From contig RCNN01000496.1 in assembly GCA_003667245.1 (NCBI GenBank), forward strand, positions 62,001-126,000: a stretch of DNA of 64,000 nucleotides, written 5' to 3'. The position numbers and the translations under genes were made by a program. Position 1 is the stretch's first letter. Every line of letters begins with the position of its first letter. This document shows, one piece after another, positions 34,831 to 47,300 of this stretch. The notes under the pieces are model-generated. The model did not search any database. It had not been told where the DNA came from and saw nothing but the letters and a program-made list of their open reading frames with translations. The DNA is from Heterostelium multicystogenum (Eukaryota > Evosea > Eumycetozoa > Acytosteliales > Acytosteliaceae).

Positions 34831-37344
34831 TTAAACAGAGATCTCAGAGTAGGATTTATCTGATTCCTTCTTGGCAGAAATGTACTTAATGGTATTTTGG
34901 AGATAGATGGAGGCAGAATCACCTTCCTTGCTGTGGGTGGTACGGATGAGTTCGACGAGGTCGCTGATGAATTGTGGTGGAACGGCCTCTGACTTGTGAT
35001 CAAAGAAGTAGATACATTCGTTCAAGATCTCAACGAATACAGAGAGACCAGCATCAGATTGGTTGGTGATGATAGAGAGTGATCTTCTGAGAGCTTGGAG
35101 CACAGAGTCGGGGTTCTTGTATTGACGAGTGTCGTGGTCAACCCAGAAAAGATGTGAGCACAAGGAGATAAGCTTAGATTGATCGTGTGGGGTGAGGAGA
35201 CGGGTGGCCTGCTTGATGGTTTGTCCGGCCAAGGTTTCATAGAGCTCGACGTCGGACATGGAAAGAGAGTTGAGGGTGGAGATGAGTAAAGTCAAGGCGT
35301 TGACCTGAGCCTTGAAGTCAGCAATATCTTCTTGGAAGATGACGAGAGCCTTGATGGCAAAGTCGTAGGTGATCTTTTGGAGATTGCATTTGTCGGCGGT
35401 TTGGATTGCTTGCAAATAGAGACGGAATGAAAGTTCAGAAAGCTTGATGTCAACTAAAGCCTTGATGGTCTCCATGACAAAGTTGAAGATCTTGGTACCG
35501 ATCAAAGTCCATTGGTTCTCATCGAGTGAGATGATACCATCGTCGACTTGCTTCTTTAACTTGGTAACAAACTTGAGTGAAACGGAATACCAATGGGACT
35601 AATGTGTGCTTGATACGTTGAGCACCACCCTTTCCAAAGTGGGAACGGGCAACAATGTAGATCTTGAACAATTTCTCTGGATCCTCGCTGTCGAACAAGT
35701 GGATCAAAGAAGCAACCTTGTTTTGCTCCCTCTTGGAAGTCTTCCTTGTCGATCTCGTCCATCTCTGGTTGATCGGTCTCGTCCTTGACCAAAGTTTGGA
35801 TGGTCTCTAACAAGCTGTTGACGTCCTCTGGCTCCTCGATGATGGTAGAGTTTTTGATGGTATTGTTGACAATGTCTAATGATACCTTCTTTCTGTTGTT
35901 GTAAGAGAGGAACTGGATGAGTGGTTGGTAGCTGGTCAACTTCAAGACAGCAAGAACGTTCTTGAAGACTTCCAATGGAATTTGCAACAAAGAGATGATC
36001 TGCTTGACGCAGGTTGGCTTGTTGATTTCCTCCTTGGTCTTGTTGGTGAGGATTTGTTGGCAGAGTCCGAGAACGGCGTTGGCATTCTCTCTCTTCTCGG
36101 GGTAGCACTTGAGTGTAAGATTCAAAAGAGATACATGGAGACCAAGGATATCTTGCAACTCCATGTTGGCACGAATTTTGGATGATCTCCTTTACATTGT
36201 TGAAGAAGACTGCGAAAATATCAATGTGCTCTGGGATGGTGTTTACGTGAAGCATAGTTTTGCCAATCTGTCAATGAGTGATGCAATAATAGCCTTAACA
36301 TCGACACCTGGTTGCCAATTGTGAGCATGTAGAAAGAATAGTATCCAAAGTAGCCAAATGGAACTCATCTGGGAATACCTAGAAATTAAAAATAACAAGA
36401 TAAGGATTATCATTAGTACTAATTGGAATGAGTGATATGGATCATTTGAGATATTTACTTGAATCAAGATTTCCATAAGGTATTGTTGGGCGATCTTTTC
36501 TTTACAGTTAATGATTTGTTCGACTACCTTTGGAAGAACGGTCTTGGAGTAGACGTTTTGGTCAACACCCTCGAGTTGAGAGAGACGTGAGAGATTCTTT
36601 CCGACCAAAACTCTGAGATCAAGACGCTCATTTTCTCTTCTGTCCTTGTCTTTGGTTGGTGCTTGGTGTTGCATTCTGACCCAAAGCTTGTTTCATCTCA
36701 GTGAAGTTCTGGACGATGAACTCGATCGAGTCGAATACAGTTCCACCAGACTCGTCGCTACCGACGTCTGGGAGCTTGTCCTTTGTAACCTCACTCAAAT
36801 AGTAACGGAGGAACAAACCACGAGTTGGGTGTTGAACACCACGACACATCTCAATCAAATCCTTCAAAACATCCTTTGCTGGTGCTTGCTTTGTCTTAAT
36901 ATAAACAGATCCAACTGTGATCAAAAGATATCTGAAAACAGAAATGAATGGTTAGTTTCAAACAGCTGGTGTGACCAGGGTGGCATGGCAGATGATGGAA
37001 GGACTTACAATCTTGGTAATACATTTCCGGCATGTTGTACAACTTCGTACAATTCAATCATACGCTTTACCATGCTTCTCTTCGAAGAGATAGGTGTTAA
37101 GGTGTTGGAGGTAGTCGAAAGCAACCATGTAGAGAGCATAGTATGATTTTGGTGAGAGCAACGATGTACGCAACTCATTGATGATGTCAGAAGTGTACTT
37201 GAGAGCATCCATCAATTTTCCATTGTCAAGGGCAACCTTCATATGGTGACCTTGAACCATGACATTATTCTTGGCTTCCTCCAAGAACTTCTTTTGTTCT
37301 TCCTCTGGTGAGAGAGTAACAGCAACAGTACCTTTACTATTCAT
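34831..37344 (-). CDS. vps35: VPS35, retromer cargo-selection subunit
   Basis: VPS35 is the alpha-solenoid core of retromer, recycling receptors from endosomes. The N-terminus [40 protein letters not shown] (containing the PRGLFLR motif that binds VPS26) and [12 protein letters not shown] are diagnostic. The C-terminal half ([24 protein letters not shown]) is the VPS29-binding solenoid. Introns are 36932-37008 and 36379-36458, both of ordinary form. The spliced length, about 785 residues, is normal. Frame breaks near 37075, 36688, 36310, 36180, 35725 and 35580 do not remove any conserved block. The 3' end is close to that of cyclin H (convergent, about 200 bp). Confidence 0.95.
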
Positions 37345-38352
37345 CCTTTCCTATATCTTTATCTATATTATAATTCTTTACACTAACAATCTATGAGTTG
37401 AACTAACTAAACGACTTCCAATCTAACAACTTGTTTGTCAATCTGTCTGTCTGTCTGTATGTCTGTTTGTTTGTTTGTTTGTCCGTACTTATATTACAAC
37501 AACAATAATCTATTCTGTAGTGTATCTGTATGACTGTCGAGTCTGTCACTCTATCTAACTACTATCAATCTATCTACTATCTCAACTATGACAATGCAAA
37601 GTTATTATGCAATTGATAATGATTGATGTGGATTGTATGATATTAATAATAAAGTTAATATGGCTAGCACAACAAGTCAGTCTATTATGCTTTTTTTGGT
37701 TTTTTTGATTTTTTTAAAAAAGAAAAAAAAGAAAATACAAAAAATTAATTCAATTTTTTAAAAAATATCATATTTAAAAAAATCTGTCTGTCTGGTGGTG
37801 TGGTGGGAAGAAGTGAGAAGAACTTTCAATTAGACATCATCCTGCATGCAGTCATGCATATTACACAATCGGAGTCAATGTCAATGTCGATGTAGATGTA
37901 TTGGAGAGCGAAATAAATTAATAAAATAGTTAGTTGTTATATAATTAAATGTAATGTAATCATAGTCAATTAATTGATTTTGATCCTGGTGTATTATAAT
38001 ATTTAGTTAGCTATTGGATGTTAGTGGAATTTCTTTATTTGTTGTTGTTTGGTAGGAAAGGAAAGAAAGTGGATTTTCTAATGTATTCAAGGTATCTACC
38101 AACCTTAAATGAAGTCTACTCTTGTCCTCTCTTTTAATAATGTATCTCTTTTCTATTGACCCATTAGAGGGTTGAGATTTGTTGGTTATGTATCTTTTTT
38201 GATTGATTGTTTGTTGTTTAATATTAAATTGTTAGATATCATTATATGAAGTTGTGAGCTAATGCTGTATGATCATGTATGTATTCAGATATCTATCTCT
38301 GTCTAACAGTCTATCTACCAAGGATGATCAAATGAGAACTATGAATTGTTGT
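37345..38352. other. Intergenic region with GTCT/GTTT repeats
   Basis: About 1 kb. A (TCTG)n/(TTTG)n tract occupies 37442-37484 and A/T homopolymers 37690-37785. No gene supported; it includes the VPS35 promoter. Confidence 0.55.
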
Positions 38353-38784
38353 TTATTTCTTCTTTCGATTATTGTCCTCTACATCATCTTCAGTTGCATT
38401 ATACTATATAAATCACCAATAGATAGAATTAATAAACACAAACCTATATGAACGAACCTTCACTATGATGAATCAATATCAATATCAATAACATACCTTC
38501 TTAATGATCCAATCAAGATTGTTATATCCTTTTTTCAATTAATGAGTCAATATCTCGAGGATCAGTTTCACACCTTTATGTCCTGCAAAGTGCTAAGTAA
38601 ATATAAAAACGATCAATTAGCTTTCTTTCCTCTACCGCCGCCACCACCACCAAATCAAAGAAAGACAACATACCTCTCTTGTAAATGCCCAGTAGTAGTT
38701 CTGTGCTTGTTTTGGTAGTTTGGTATTGATTGCTCTAACAATAGTTCTATAGAGAGCCATAGACTTAGGATTGACTGCACTCAT
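38353..38784 (-). CDS. LYR-motif protein, LYRM9-like
   Basis: Three exons: 38674-38784, 38497-38592 and 38353-38403, giving 85 residues. MALYRTIVRAINTKLP has the L-Y-R motif that binds the mitochondrial acyl-carrier protein or the Fe-S assembly machinery. The rest (YYWAFTREHFAGHKG, DPRDIDSLIEK, NNLDWIIKKYN) matches the LYRM9 pattern of a three-helix LYR protein ending in D-W-I-x-K-Y. Two compensating one-base breaks lie in exon 2 (near 38553 and 38525). A longer N-terminus from an upstream ATG at 38847 is possible but looks like leader sequence. Confidence 0.75.
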
Positions 38785-40070
38785 CTTTCTATCTTTCTTT
38801 GATTCTTTCTTTTTGTCGCCTGTTTTGCAAAGCAACACAAATAACATCAGATAAACAATCTATGCAAGTCAAGGTAATTAAAATCAAAACTTTTTAATTT
38901 TTTTACTGAATTCTGTATTGTAAGCATGGAATCATCACAATGATTGATTTTCAATCGGAGATCACACAAAACAATCAATTTTGGCAGATTAATCTCTCAT
39001 ATTATCTTGTTGAGGTAATATTGTTAATTAGTTATTTCTAAACTATTAACTAAAGTAATATATCGAAAATGAAAATCATACATATATCTATTATAATATA
39101 AATGTACTATTTACTTAATAGAATAGAAGGAAAATAATATCCTTTAGTAAATAGACTAGATGTAACCTTGTAAATGAATCAAACTGATCAGTTGGTTTTA
39201 AACATAGATTCTTATTTCGTTCAAGATGTCGATGGGTTTGTGGGACCACTCTTAATCAAATTTGGACATCCTATGTTGTTTGTTTTTTGGGTCCAAAGTC
39301 AAATTTGTAGTTTTGATTTTAGTGGTGTGAAAAAGAAGATAGATAAACCATCAAAATAAAAAGGTGTTAAAAAGATATTGATAGACATATCTTTTTCAAA
39401 GATATTTTACACCACTTAACATCAATAACAATACCATAACCTTTGTTAATCAGATTTAATCTTAACAGTATATCCAAAGATTACAATTAAGAATAAAGAA
39501 CATCTTCCACTAACCAAACCAACAAAATCATCAAATCATAAGAATAAGGAAACTATCCATTGATCTTGATTGTGTTGTCCTAGAATAAATTCTTTTCATT
39601 ACTCTTATTCCAAATTTATCTCATCAGTTTTAAAACTCAATTGATAGTTCAAGCCTTCCTGTGACTCAACAAAGTCCAATAGAATATCACCTCTTAATAA
39701 TAATCATTTAAATTTGATGATCTAATCACTTTTAATGTAAAATTACTTACATTGGATTAAATTATGTTTATTTGTTTCTTGTTCGGGATTTTGACAAGTC
39801 AAAAAACAAAAAAACATGTAAATCCAGATTTACACTGAAATATCTCCGATTCTATTGTTAAACGCTTGTTTGAATTTCAATTTGAAATCCTCAAAACAAC
39901 CTAAAGAAATGGGGACAAACAACAAAATAAAAAATGTGTGTGGATGGGAAGAGAGTAAAACTTGATTGATTTCGATTCTCTTGAATCCTTGAAATATATA
40001 TTAATCATTTTTATTTAACATTATAAGTTGTAATTTATTGTTAAAAAAAAGATTGAGTGGTAATTATATA
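38785..40070. other. Intergenic region
   Basis: About 1.3 kb, AT-rich. The 61-codon frame at 39174-39359 is not convincing. A hairpin with perfect 10-bp arms (AAAAAGATAT/ATATCTTTTT) lies at about 39370-39400. No gene supported. Confidence 0.5.
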
Positions 40071-41943
40071 TCAAATAAGAATTCTGTACTTGGATTTATT
40101 CATGACGAGCACATATTGTTTGATGTTATAATGTGCTTCAAATATATCATTGGTATAGTTCTTGAATGAATGAAAATCATTTAAGTTTTTGAATATTTCG
40201 TTATATGTATCGATCTTCTTTCTCAATTCTACTTCCTTTTCCTTAATTGTTGTATCATTTTCAATGATTTGTTTTTGTTGCTGGAAAAATTGATCTTTTT
40301 TAAGAGAAAGAATTGTATAATCAACTTTATGATTTTCACTTATATTAGCAGAATGAAGAAATTGTTGTTGTAACTCCCAAAATTTCATCATTTGTCCCAA
40401 GTAAAGAGTAAGAAATTCTTTCAATGTAATCTTCTAATGCAGGACATACACAAACTAGTTTGATGGGGAGATTTTTAATTTTAGAAATCTCCCTAAGTCG
40501 AGTTATGACTCTGATCAGTTCTTCACTTGGCAATGATTGATGATCTTTTGATACAGTCATTTGAAAAAGAACATCTGGAGTGTATAAAAAGTCAATAGAG
40601 GCAACTGGGGAATGAGATGGCTGGTATAAAACATTGAAACTATTGATATCACTGAAATTCTTGTGATCTTTGTAAATAATTGGAGGCTTCTTTTACTATG
40701 ATTTCTTCTGTATAATTAGTATTCTTGTCCACAATTCTGAATATTCCTCCTTGTTTTATCTTTTGGAGTGCCCAGAGTTCATAAAGTTGACCAAGAAGAG
40801 TATATTTACAGCTATCCGGATCTTTGATGAATTCAAGGAAGGAAATCTTTAAACGTCTGTTTATGATTATGTCAACCATTTTTTCTTTGATGGAATCTGA
40901 TGCTAACTCTAGTCCGTCCAAATCAAGTTTTGTATTAACTCTGTAATGAACTAGTTTGTGTGATAGTTTGGTTTTTTCGTTTTAAACGAAATTGAATGAG
41001 ATTCATAATATTTGGGTGTGACAGAAAGTGTTCAAAAGTATCTTGGGCAGTTTGATGTAATACTGATCCTGGGATCCCACCCAACTTGGCGAATCTAGAT
41101 TCGAAAAGCACAAGAGGGGCTTCTTTCATAAGAGAGAGTGATAATATTTCATCCTAAGACCATTTGGGAAAATACTTGATCCAAACTTTGTTTGTTCCAA
41201 ATATCTCCAGTTGTATTTCGGAAGTTTTTATAAATAGAGCTCTGAGTTGGAGAAGTCAAAAGGATTGTGAAGCAAGGGATTTGATTACTTGGTATTAATC
41301 CATCAACAAAGTAGATCATATCTCTTGAAAGGATTTCGATTGGAATATCGTCTATATTGGAAAAATGTTTGGACAATAGGGCCACCTTCTTTATTAAATG
41401 TAAAGAAGAACACTACTTCCATATAATGGACACTATGATAAATAACCGAAAATTCTTTAATAAAATAAGAAATAAATAAATTCCATTATTTGTGTATATA
41501 GAGTAAACTTACTATTTGTATTTCTACCACATGTATAACTCCAGAGAAAATATGGGAAGAATGTAGATTTTCCGATACCAGAATCTCCACATATGTTGAG
41601 GCCATAGTTGGTCTTATCAGAAAAAAAGAGTGTCTATAATATCTATCATCAATCTGTAGCTTTCTCTGACAAATATATCTTGGATCCTTATTAACTTAAC
41701 TGGCAAACTCAAAATTGTGAACTTTATATTCTCTTTAGTTTGTTCTTTCAACATAACTCCTGGAAGAGCATCCCATAGTTTGCTCATTTCATAATCATTT
41801 ACATCTAAATAAGAAGAAAAAGAAAAAAAATTGTCAGTATAGAATTGGGAAATGCTTAGAAATTGGTAGTGAAATTTACGAGCTGGGGTTACCTCGTTGT
41901 CGGTTGCCGGAGGTTACATAACATTCTGGATAGAAGATTATTT
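40071..41943 (-). CDS. Crinkler/RHS-like P-loop NTPase
   Basis: Recognised exons: 41893-41943, 41513-41804 and 40071-41454; the 5' end is not found. The second exon has a Walker A motif (ICGDSGIGKSTFFPYFLW) at 41562-41588. Downstream, RFAKLGGIPGSVLHQT and LYELWALQKIKQGGIF resemble the F-x-x-L-G-G-I-P-R and L-x-E-x-x-A-x-x-x-L-x-x-G-G-x-F segments of Crinkler (CRN) and trypanosome RHS proteins. These are P-loop NTPases often linked to nucleic-acid-directed effectors. The last part (about 40071-40560) is a coiled coil. At least six frame breaks occur, one in a 7-T run just before Walker A. It may be an active gene with errors or a decaying copy. The function is unknown. Confidence 0.55.
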
Positions 41944-42184
41944 CTAAATTTTAGTAAAACCAATATTTACAAACCAATTTATTTGAGACTCTGATACATA
42001 TTTATTAGAATTAATGAAATAAACTCTATCTAAAAGTCCAAATAGAGTACAAAGTAAATACCATCTATTAAATTCAATGATTTAATTTGTCTTTGCTCAT
42101 TTATACACTTATTTTATTGGTAAGTATCCAATTCACAAGTTTTTAAATAAAATTAATGACTCTGAATCATATTCATTATATTTC

Positions 42185-42558
42185 TTAATCTTTATCTTTA
42201 TTCCTAATCCAGTTTCTTTCTCCTATCTCCACTAACACCTTATAAAGTACTTCACCAGTTAGACTTTCTCCTTCTTCGTATGCATAATCAAGTGCGCCTT
42301 CTATATTAGAAACAGCTCCTGAAACGGAGCTAATTTTTCTTATCCTTTACATAATCATGTGCTTTCTTTAACCAAACAAATAAACCATCACCATGCATAT
42401 TCTAAATGTACTTTATTAAACCTTCAATATCTTCTGACTTAATAAGATCGAGTATCTTTTGTTTATCAAAGTTTTTTATCTAATCTCGAGCAACTTTTGA
42501 TTGATTTCTCATCTTTAAAGTGTAAACAATTAATGTCTTCTTGAGTGAGGCTTGCCAT
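42185..42558 (-). pseudogene. Pseudogene of a small unidentified protein
   Basis: Starting at 42558 (MASLTQEDINCLHFKDEKSI) about 120 codons of clearly protein-like sequence follow (KILDLIKSEDIEGLIKYI, NMHGDGLFVWLKKAHDY, VSNIEGALDYAYEEGESLTG, ending IRNKDKD). It has an in-frame TAG at 42402-42404 that no nearby single frame shift avoids, plus frame changes near 42462 and 42324. Its position upstream of the Crinkler-like gene on the same strand suggests a related accessory or a broken paralogue. Family unknown. Confidence 0.5.
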
Positions 42559-44358
42559 TCTAATCTATATATATATATATTGTGATTAGATAATATCTTG
42601 TAATATCACTTTCTAATTTGTGTGTGACTCGCTTTATCTTCATCCTTAATTAAAGATTCAAAATAGTCACTGAGAATGAAGCGAAGAGAAAATCCGACAT
42701 AGTATTGGCAAAGCTAGCCCATCCACACACAATAATCATAAAGGAATTCCCCAGTGTGATGTGTTTAATTTCGAAGTTGCCTATGACAAGGTAAATCTAA
42801 AGCAACCAGCGCTGGTAAGTGGAAATTCCATCTAGAAATTCTACATTCAAATTCGGAAATCATCATTCCTACTTCTGGTGTTGTTGTTCGAAAATCAATA
42901 GATTTGTTGTCTCTTCTTGACTTGTAGACAGTCAATCAAGTCCCTCACACTGGGGGGAGGACGCTCGAACGGATCAAGTTCAAAAAAGTTTCCTTGTTGT
43001 TGTTTTGGTTGTGAAAAATTCATAAAATCTTTAGCCTACCACCCGTCATTGAGTCAAAGATTTTTAGAGGACTGTCGCGACGCATTGATTTGCTTTGCTT
43101 GGTTTAGCAACAATTACTCAAAACTCACACACATGTGTTTTAATACGTGTTTCACTGATTTGTTTGCTTGGATTTTTGATTTTTAATTGTGGTGGTTAGG
43201 TTTTTTAGTTGTTTAGTTTTTGGTGTTTTGTTTGTTTTGAATTTGTAGAATCGTGTCAAACTCACTTTAACACATTTTTTTTAAGAAGTCCAGTCGGTGA
43301 ATCTGTTGTTAATGTTTGCTGTTTTTTGATAGATATTCATTCAAGAAAAAAACACACATTAATGAGTGTAGTGTGTGAGTGTGGTGATTGTGTGTGTGTA
43401 ATGTATTATTGATTTGATTGTTGTTGTTTTTTTATTTGATTTTTCAATTCATCAAAAAAACACCAAAATATCAAAAAAAAAAAGTTTTTAAAAAAATATT
43501 AATAAAAACCTTAGTCTTCCCCTCTTTTATTGATCTTTTTAATTATATTATTATTATTTATTTATTATTATTAATATTTTAGCTTTTAAGGATTTATTTA
43601 AGAATATTCATATTTTTTTTTTACAATTAGTTTTGTGGTTTTAATTTTTTTTGGTTTTTTTAGTTTATACAATCCACCAAACAAGCAACCAGACTAATAT
43701 TGTTCTTGATTAAACTGTTTGTTTAGTCATCATCCAATTGGTAATCAATTCAACCATTAATATTGACAATCAATTTTAATCAAAAGTCACTTCAAAAGTG
43801 AACCATATTAATAATAATAAAAATAATAATAATAAAATATACGTAATACAGTTAGGTAATGAACATAGTTTAGATATAATTTAAGGATAGATAGATAGAT
43901 ATATATTATTCGTTTAGGTATCTATCTATTTAATAAAGTAGTTTATCAGAAGAAATTTCAGCAAAAAATTTTCAAGTAAAAATTCAACAATTCCCCCAAA
44001 GTAAACAAACAACTGACCAATCAACTAACCTAACCATTCATATTTAGAGTAGTAACCAATTCATAGTAAATCATACATACAATCAAATATTAATAATAAT
44101 AGTAAAAGCATATATAGTAGTACATTTGGTAAAAGTAAAATTGTAATAGTAATAATAAATATACATTAATATAAAGTAAACAATAGCTAGCAACACAAAT
44201 AAGTATAGACGAGATAGAGAAAGATAGATAGATATATAAGATATAGAAGGAAGAAAGGAAAGAAAGAAAGAGAGAAAGAGATAGAGAAGAGCAGGAGTTA
44301 GTATTCCAATTGATCTGTTAGTGTGGTGTGGTTTTTCAACAACTTAAAATTTCGTTGA
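42559..44358. other. Long spacer upstream of the AGC kinase
   Basis: About 1.8 kb. At 42654-42790 an open stretch of 45 codons with coding-like composition (KRKSDIVLAKLAHPHTIIIK) ends at a GTAAAT donor-like site; it may be an exon relic. From 42900 the sequence is G/T-rich, then T/A homopolymers (43400-43660) and GATA tracts (43888-43905, 44223-44290), typical of a long 5' region. The open frames there have no family features. Confidence 0.45.
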
Positions 44359-47300
44359 ATGAAATATCAACTGTCGATCATTGGAGATGAGACTAGACTC
44401 GATCCTCAATCCTTCACTGCATTCACTGTTAGTATTAGCGTTGTGTTATGGTAATATGACATCACAGGACTAACCAGGTGGATTCATTATCATCATTCTA
44501 GGTGTATATGGTGAGTGTCGTTACACAATATAAACAATGGAATATTTATAGGAGGTACAGTCAGTTTCATGAGTTGGATATGCAGATCAAGCTTTTGTTT
44601 CCAAAGATCAAGCTATCGAAAACTCCCAAAGAAATATATATTCAAAACCAGCACAAACAGAGAGTTGGTCGAAGAGAGAAAACGCCTTTTACACAAATAT
44701 CTTACCGATCTACTGAAGCATGAGGGTATAGTGGACAGCGAAGTATTGTCACAATGGCTAGCTCCAAAGAATGATGTATGTAATACACCCCTCTGATATT
44801 ATAGTATAGAAGATTGTCATGCTAACGAATACAATGATCATAATATATATATGTAGCCTGCATTTACATCATTGGCAAATCCAGATAAAGAAGGATTCTT
44901 GGTTAAGGAAGGACATGTCATTAGGAGTTGGAAAAAAGAGATATTTTATACTAAAAGACGGACTTATATATTATTTTAAACATCAATCTGTAGGTTATCT
45001 AGATATCTGGCTACTGTTAGCCCAAAGTCTTCGAATACTAATGGTTTGACTTCATGCCAACTTATAGGACCCAGAGCCAACAGGTATGATTCCTGTTATA
45101 GGTAGCACTATAAAGAGGCTAGGAGAAACAGAACGTAAATTTACTTTTCAAATTATACATAATCACGACTTGTTCCCGCTGCTGACTATTCAGGCGAGAG
45201 ACGAAAGCGAATGTGAGGACTGGATTCGGGCAATTGAGTGCTCACAGCAGCGCTATGCAGAGGAGGAGATGTTCAGACGCACGGAAGAGGAACTGGAGCG
45301 ACAGAAGCGAAATAACGGTGCCATCATCAAAGAAGTCGGCTCATTCGAGTTCTCAACATTGACTTCGGCATCGGCACCTACTTCGCCGATGCAGTCGTCG
45401 TCGGTGCCAACCGACCTCAGTCGTCGCCCACCACAAAAATCAAAATCCGACTTTAATTTAAATATATCGGGACTGTCCAGCAGCGGCGGAGCTGCTCCAT
45501 CTTCGTCGCCAACCATAGTAAATCACTCCTCGCGCTCATTCAATGATAAATACTCGCATGGAATCCAGCAACCAATGACACCAAGCAACTTGCACAATCC
45601 TCAGTATTATAGTCGACTTTTACCTTCACTCAACAACAGCGATGATGACGAGCCCGAGTCCTCTTCTTTGCAGCAACAGAGCAGTCATAATCCCCACTAC
45701 TTCCACTACCCAATTAGCGCAGCATCCAATAACAGTAACAATATCATTCCTAGTACCAATACCACCACCAGTAGAATTACAAAATATCTTCATAGTAACA
45801 GTAATAGTAGCAAATCCAACACCAAACACATCGCCATTGATTGGCGGCGTTTCGTCTCAATCGTCGTCACCCATCATTTTTTCCAATCAAACATCGTCAA
45901 ATTCGTCGGCAGCATCGTCGACGTCGTCATCATCCTCGTCATCATCTTTTCTCACAGCCATCAACAACTATTTGAATCCAAAATCACCCAAGTTATCACC
46001 GAAATCACCCAGCCACACCAGAAATAGGTCGTCACCGGCAGTTGTACCTTTACCTTTCAGTTTAAACCCAAACAATCACAACATAATAACATCAGTTTCT
46101 ACAAATACCAACAACAACAATAGTAATAATAATAACAACAAACCAACATTACTACCTATAAACAAACATATAAGTCAACTTAAATCAGATTCGTCTTTGT
46201 TATCACCACTTTCATCATCATCATCATCGTCATCATCATCATCATCTTTTTCCTCAACATCCACTGGCACATCAACATCTGCATCTACAAACACAGGTAG
46301 TTTCATCTTCGACATCATCACCTTCACAGCATGGAACCCTCCAAAAGAACATCATCACTCTCAGAGTTTATTGGAAACTCCAAGAGAGAAAGAGAGAACA
46401 AGCAGGCTAATGGCGTTTAAAGACAGCAACAGATCGCGTGCGCTCACCCTACCCGTCAAGCCAAACGAATCAATTCTCAATGTTGTACACTCAAAGAGTG
46501 CTTCCAAGAGAGAAAATACAACTCACAGCGAACCACTCGTTTTTCTAGTGATGGTCGTCCCACTTTTGATATCAACCAGAAGCTTTTTTCCACCAAAGAG
46601 AGTGTTGACAAGAAAATTTCAGGCATTTATAGATGGTATCAAGCAGGATTCGTCCAATGAGCAAGTAGTTTGCAGCTATCAAGATGATTGCTGCACGTAT
46701 TCTTCTCGCTGTCAGTGTCAGAGCAACGTGAACAGTGTTCTCAGATTGTCCAGTCGATTCAAATCACTTTTTTCCAACAATTGTTGTAACAATAGCATTG
46801 GCGAACGTGCATCGTCAGCCACCTCCCTAGTTTCCAGAATGTTGTTTATCTTCTCAGAGTTTGCAAGAGTGGGTCGATGTTCTCAACCCCACCAACTACC
46901 AGGATAGCATCAAGACTGTAGAACCATCGCAGCTTACCAGGTCAATGCTCTCCATGAGCACGGAGATCTTTGACACCAAGCGATTATCGAGAAGTCTCCA
47001 GAATTTCGATAGCATTTCACCACCAAATCCATTGATTTTTCAGAATAACCAACATCACTCCTCGTCTTACAGAGATCCATCAGAGTTGGCTGCACTTGCC
47101 AATAACAATAGCACCTCTAACTTGAGTCATAGTAATATTAGCAGTACATGCTCAAGCCATAGCACAAGCAGCGCCAGCTTGGAAAGTTTTGTATTGGTTT
47201 CTACCAATGTAACCGGAGGAATCAACAACTTTCCAATAGTAATTTAGTGGAGAAGCGATCAGAGTTGTCAGATTTGATGCGTGGACAACAGCAACAAGCG

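Noticed and set aside
37442..37484. TCTG/TTTG tract considered as a CRISPR-like or tandem regulatory array
   Set aside because: It is a simple 4-bp microsatellite without spacers.
39174..39359. 61-codon open frame in intergenic DNA
   Set aside because: No family features, no splice partners and no flanking signals; it may be chance.
2003..42558. Reassigned stop codons (TAA/TAG as Gln)
   Set aside because: TAA, TAG and TGA all end well-supported genes in this window (RABL3, CBM49, prenol kinase and others), so interrupted frames are better explained by decay or errors.
42917..43412. Two open frames (89 and 67 codons) rich in Cys and Phe
   Set aside because: They derive from G/T-rich promoter-like DNA; Cys spacing is irregular and no start context or splice sites support them.
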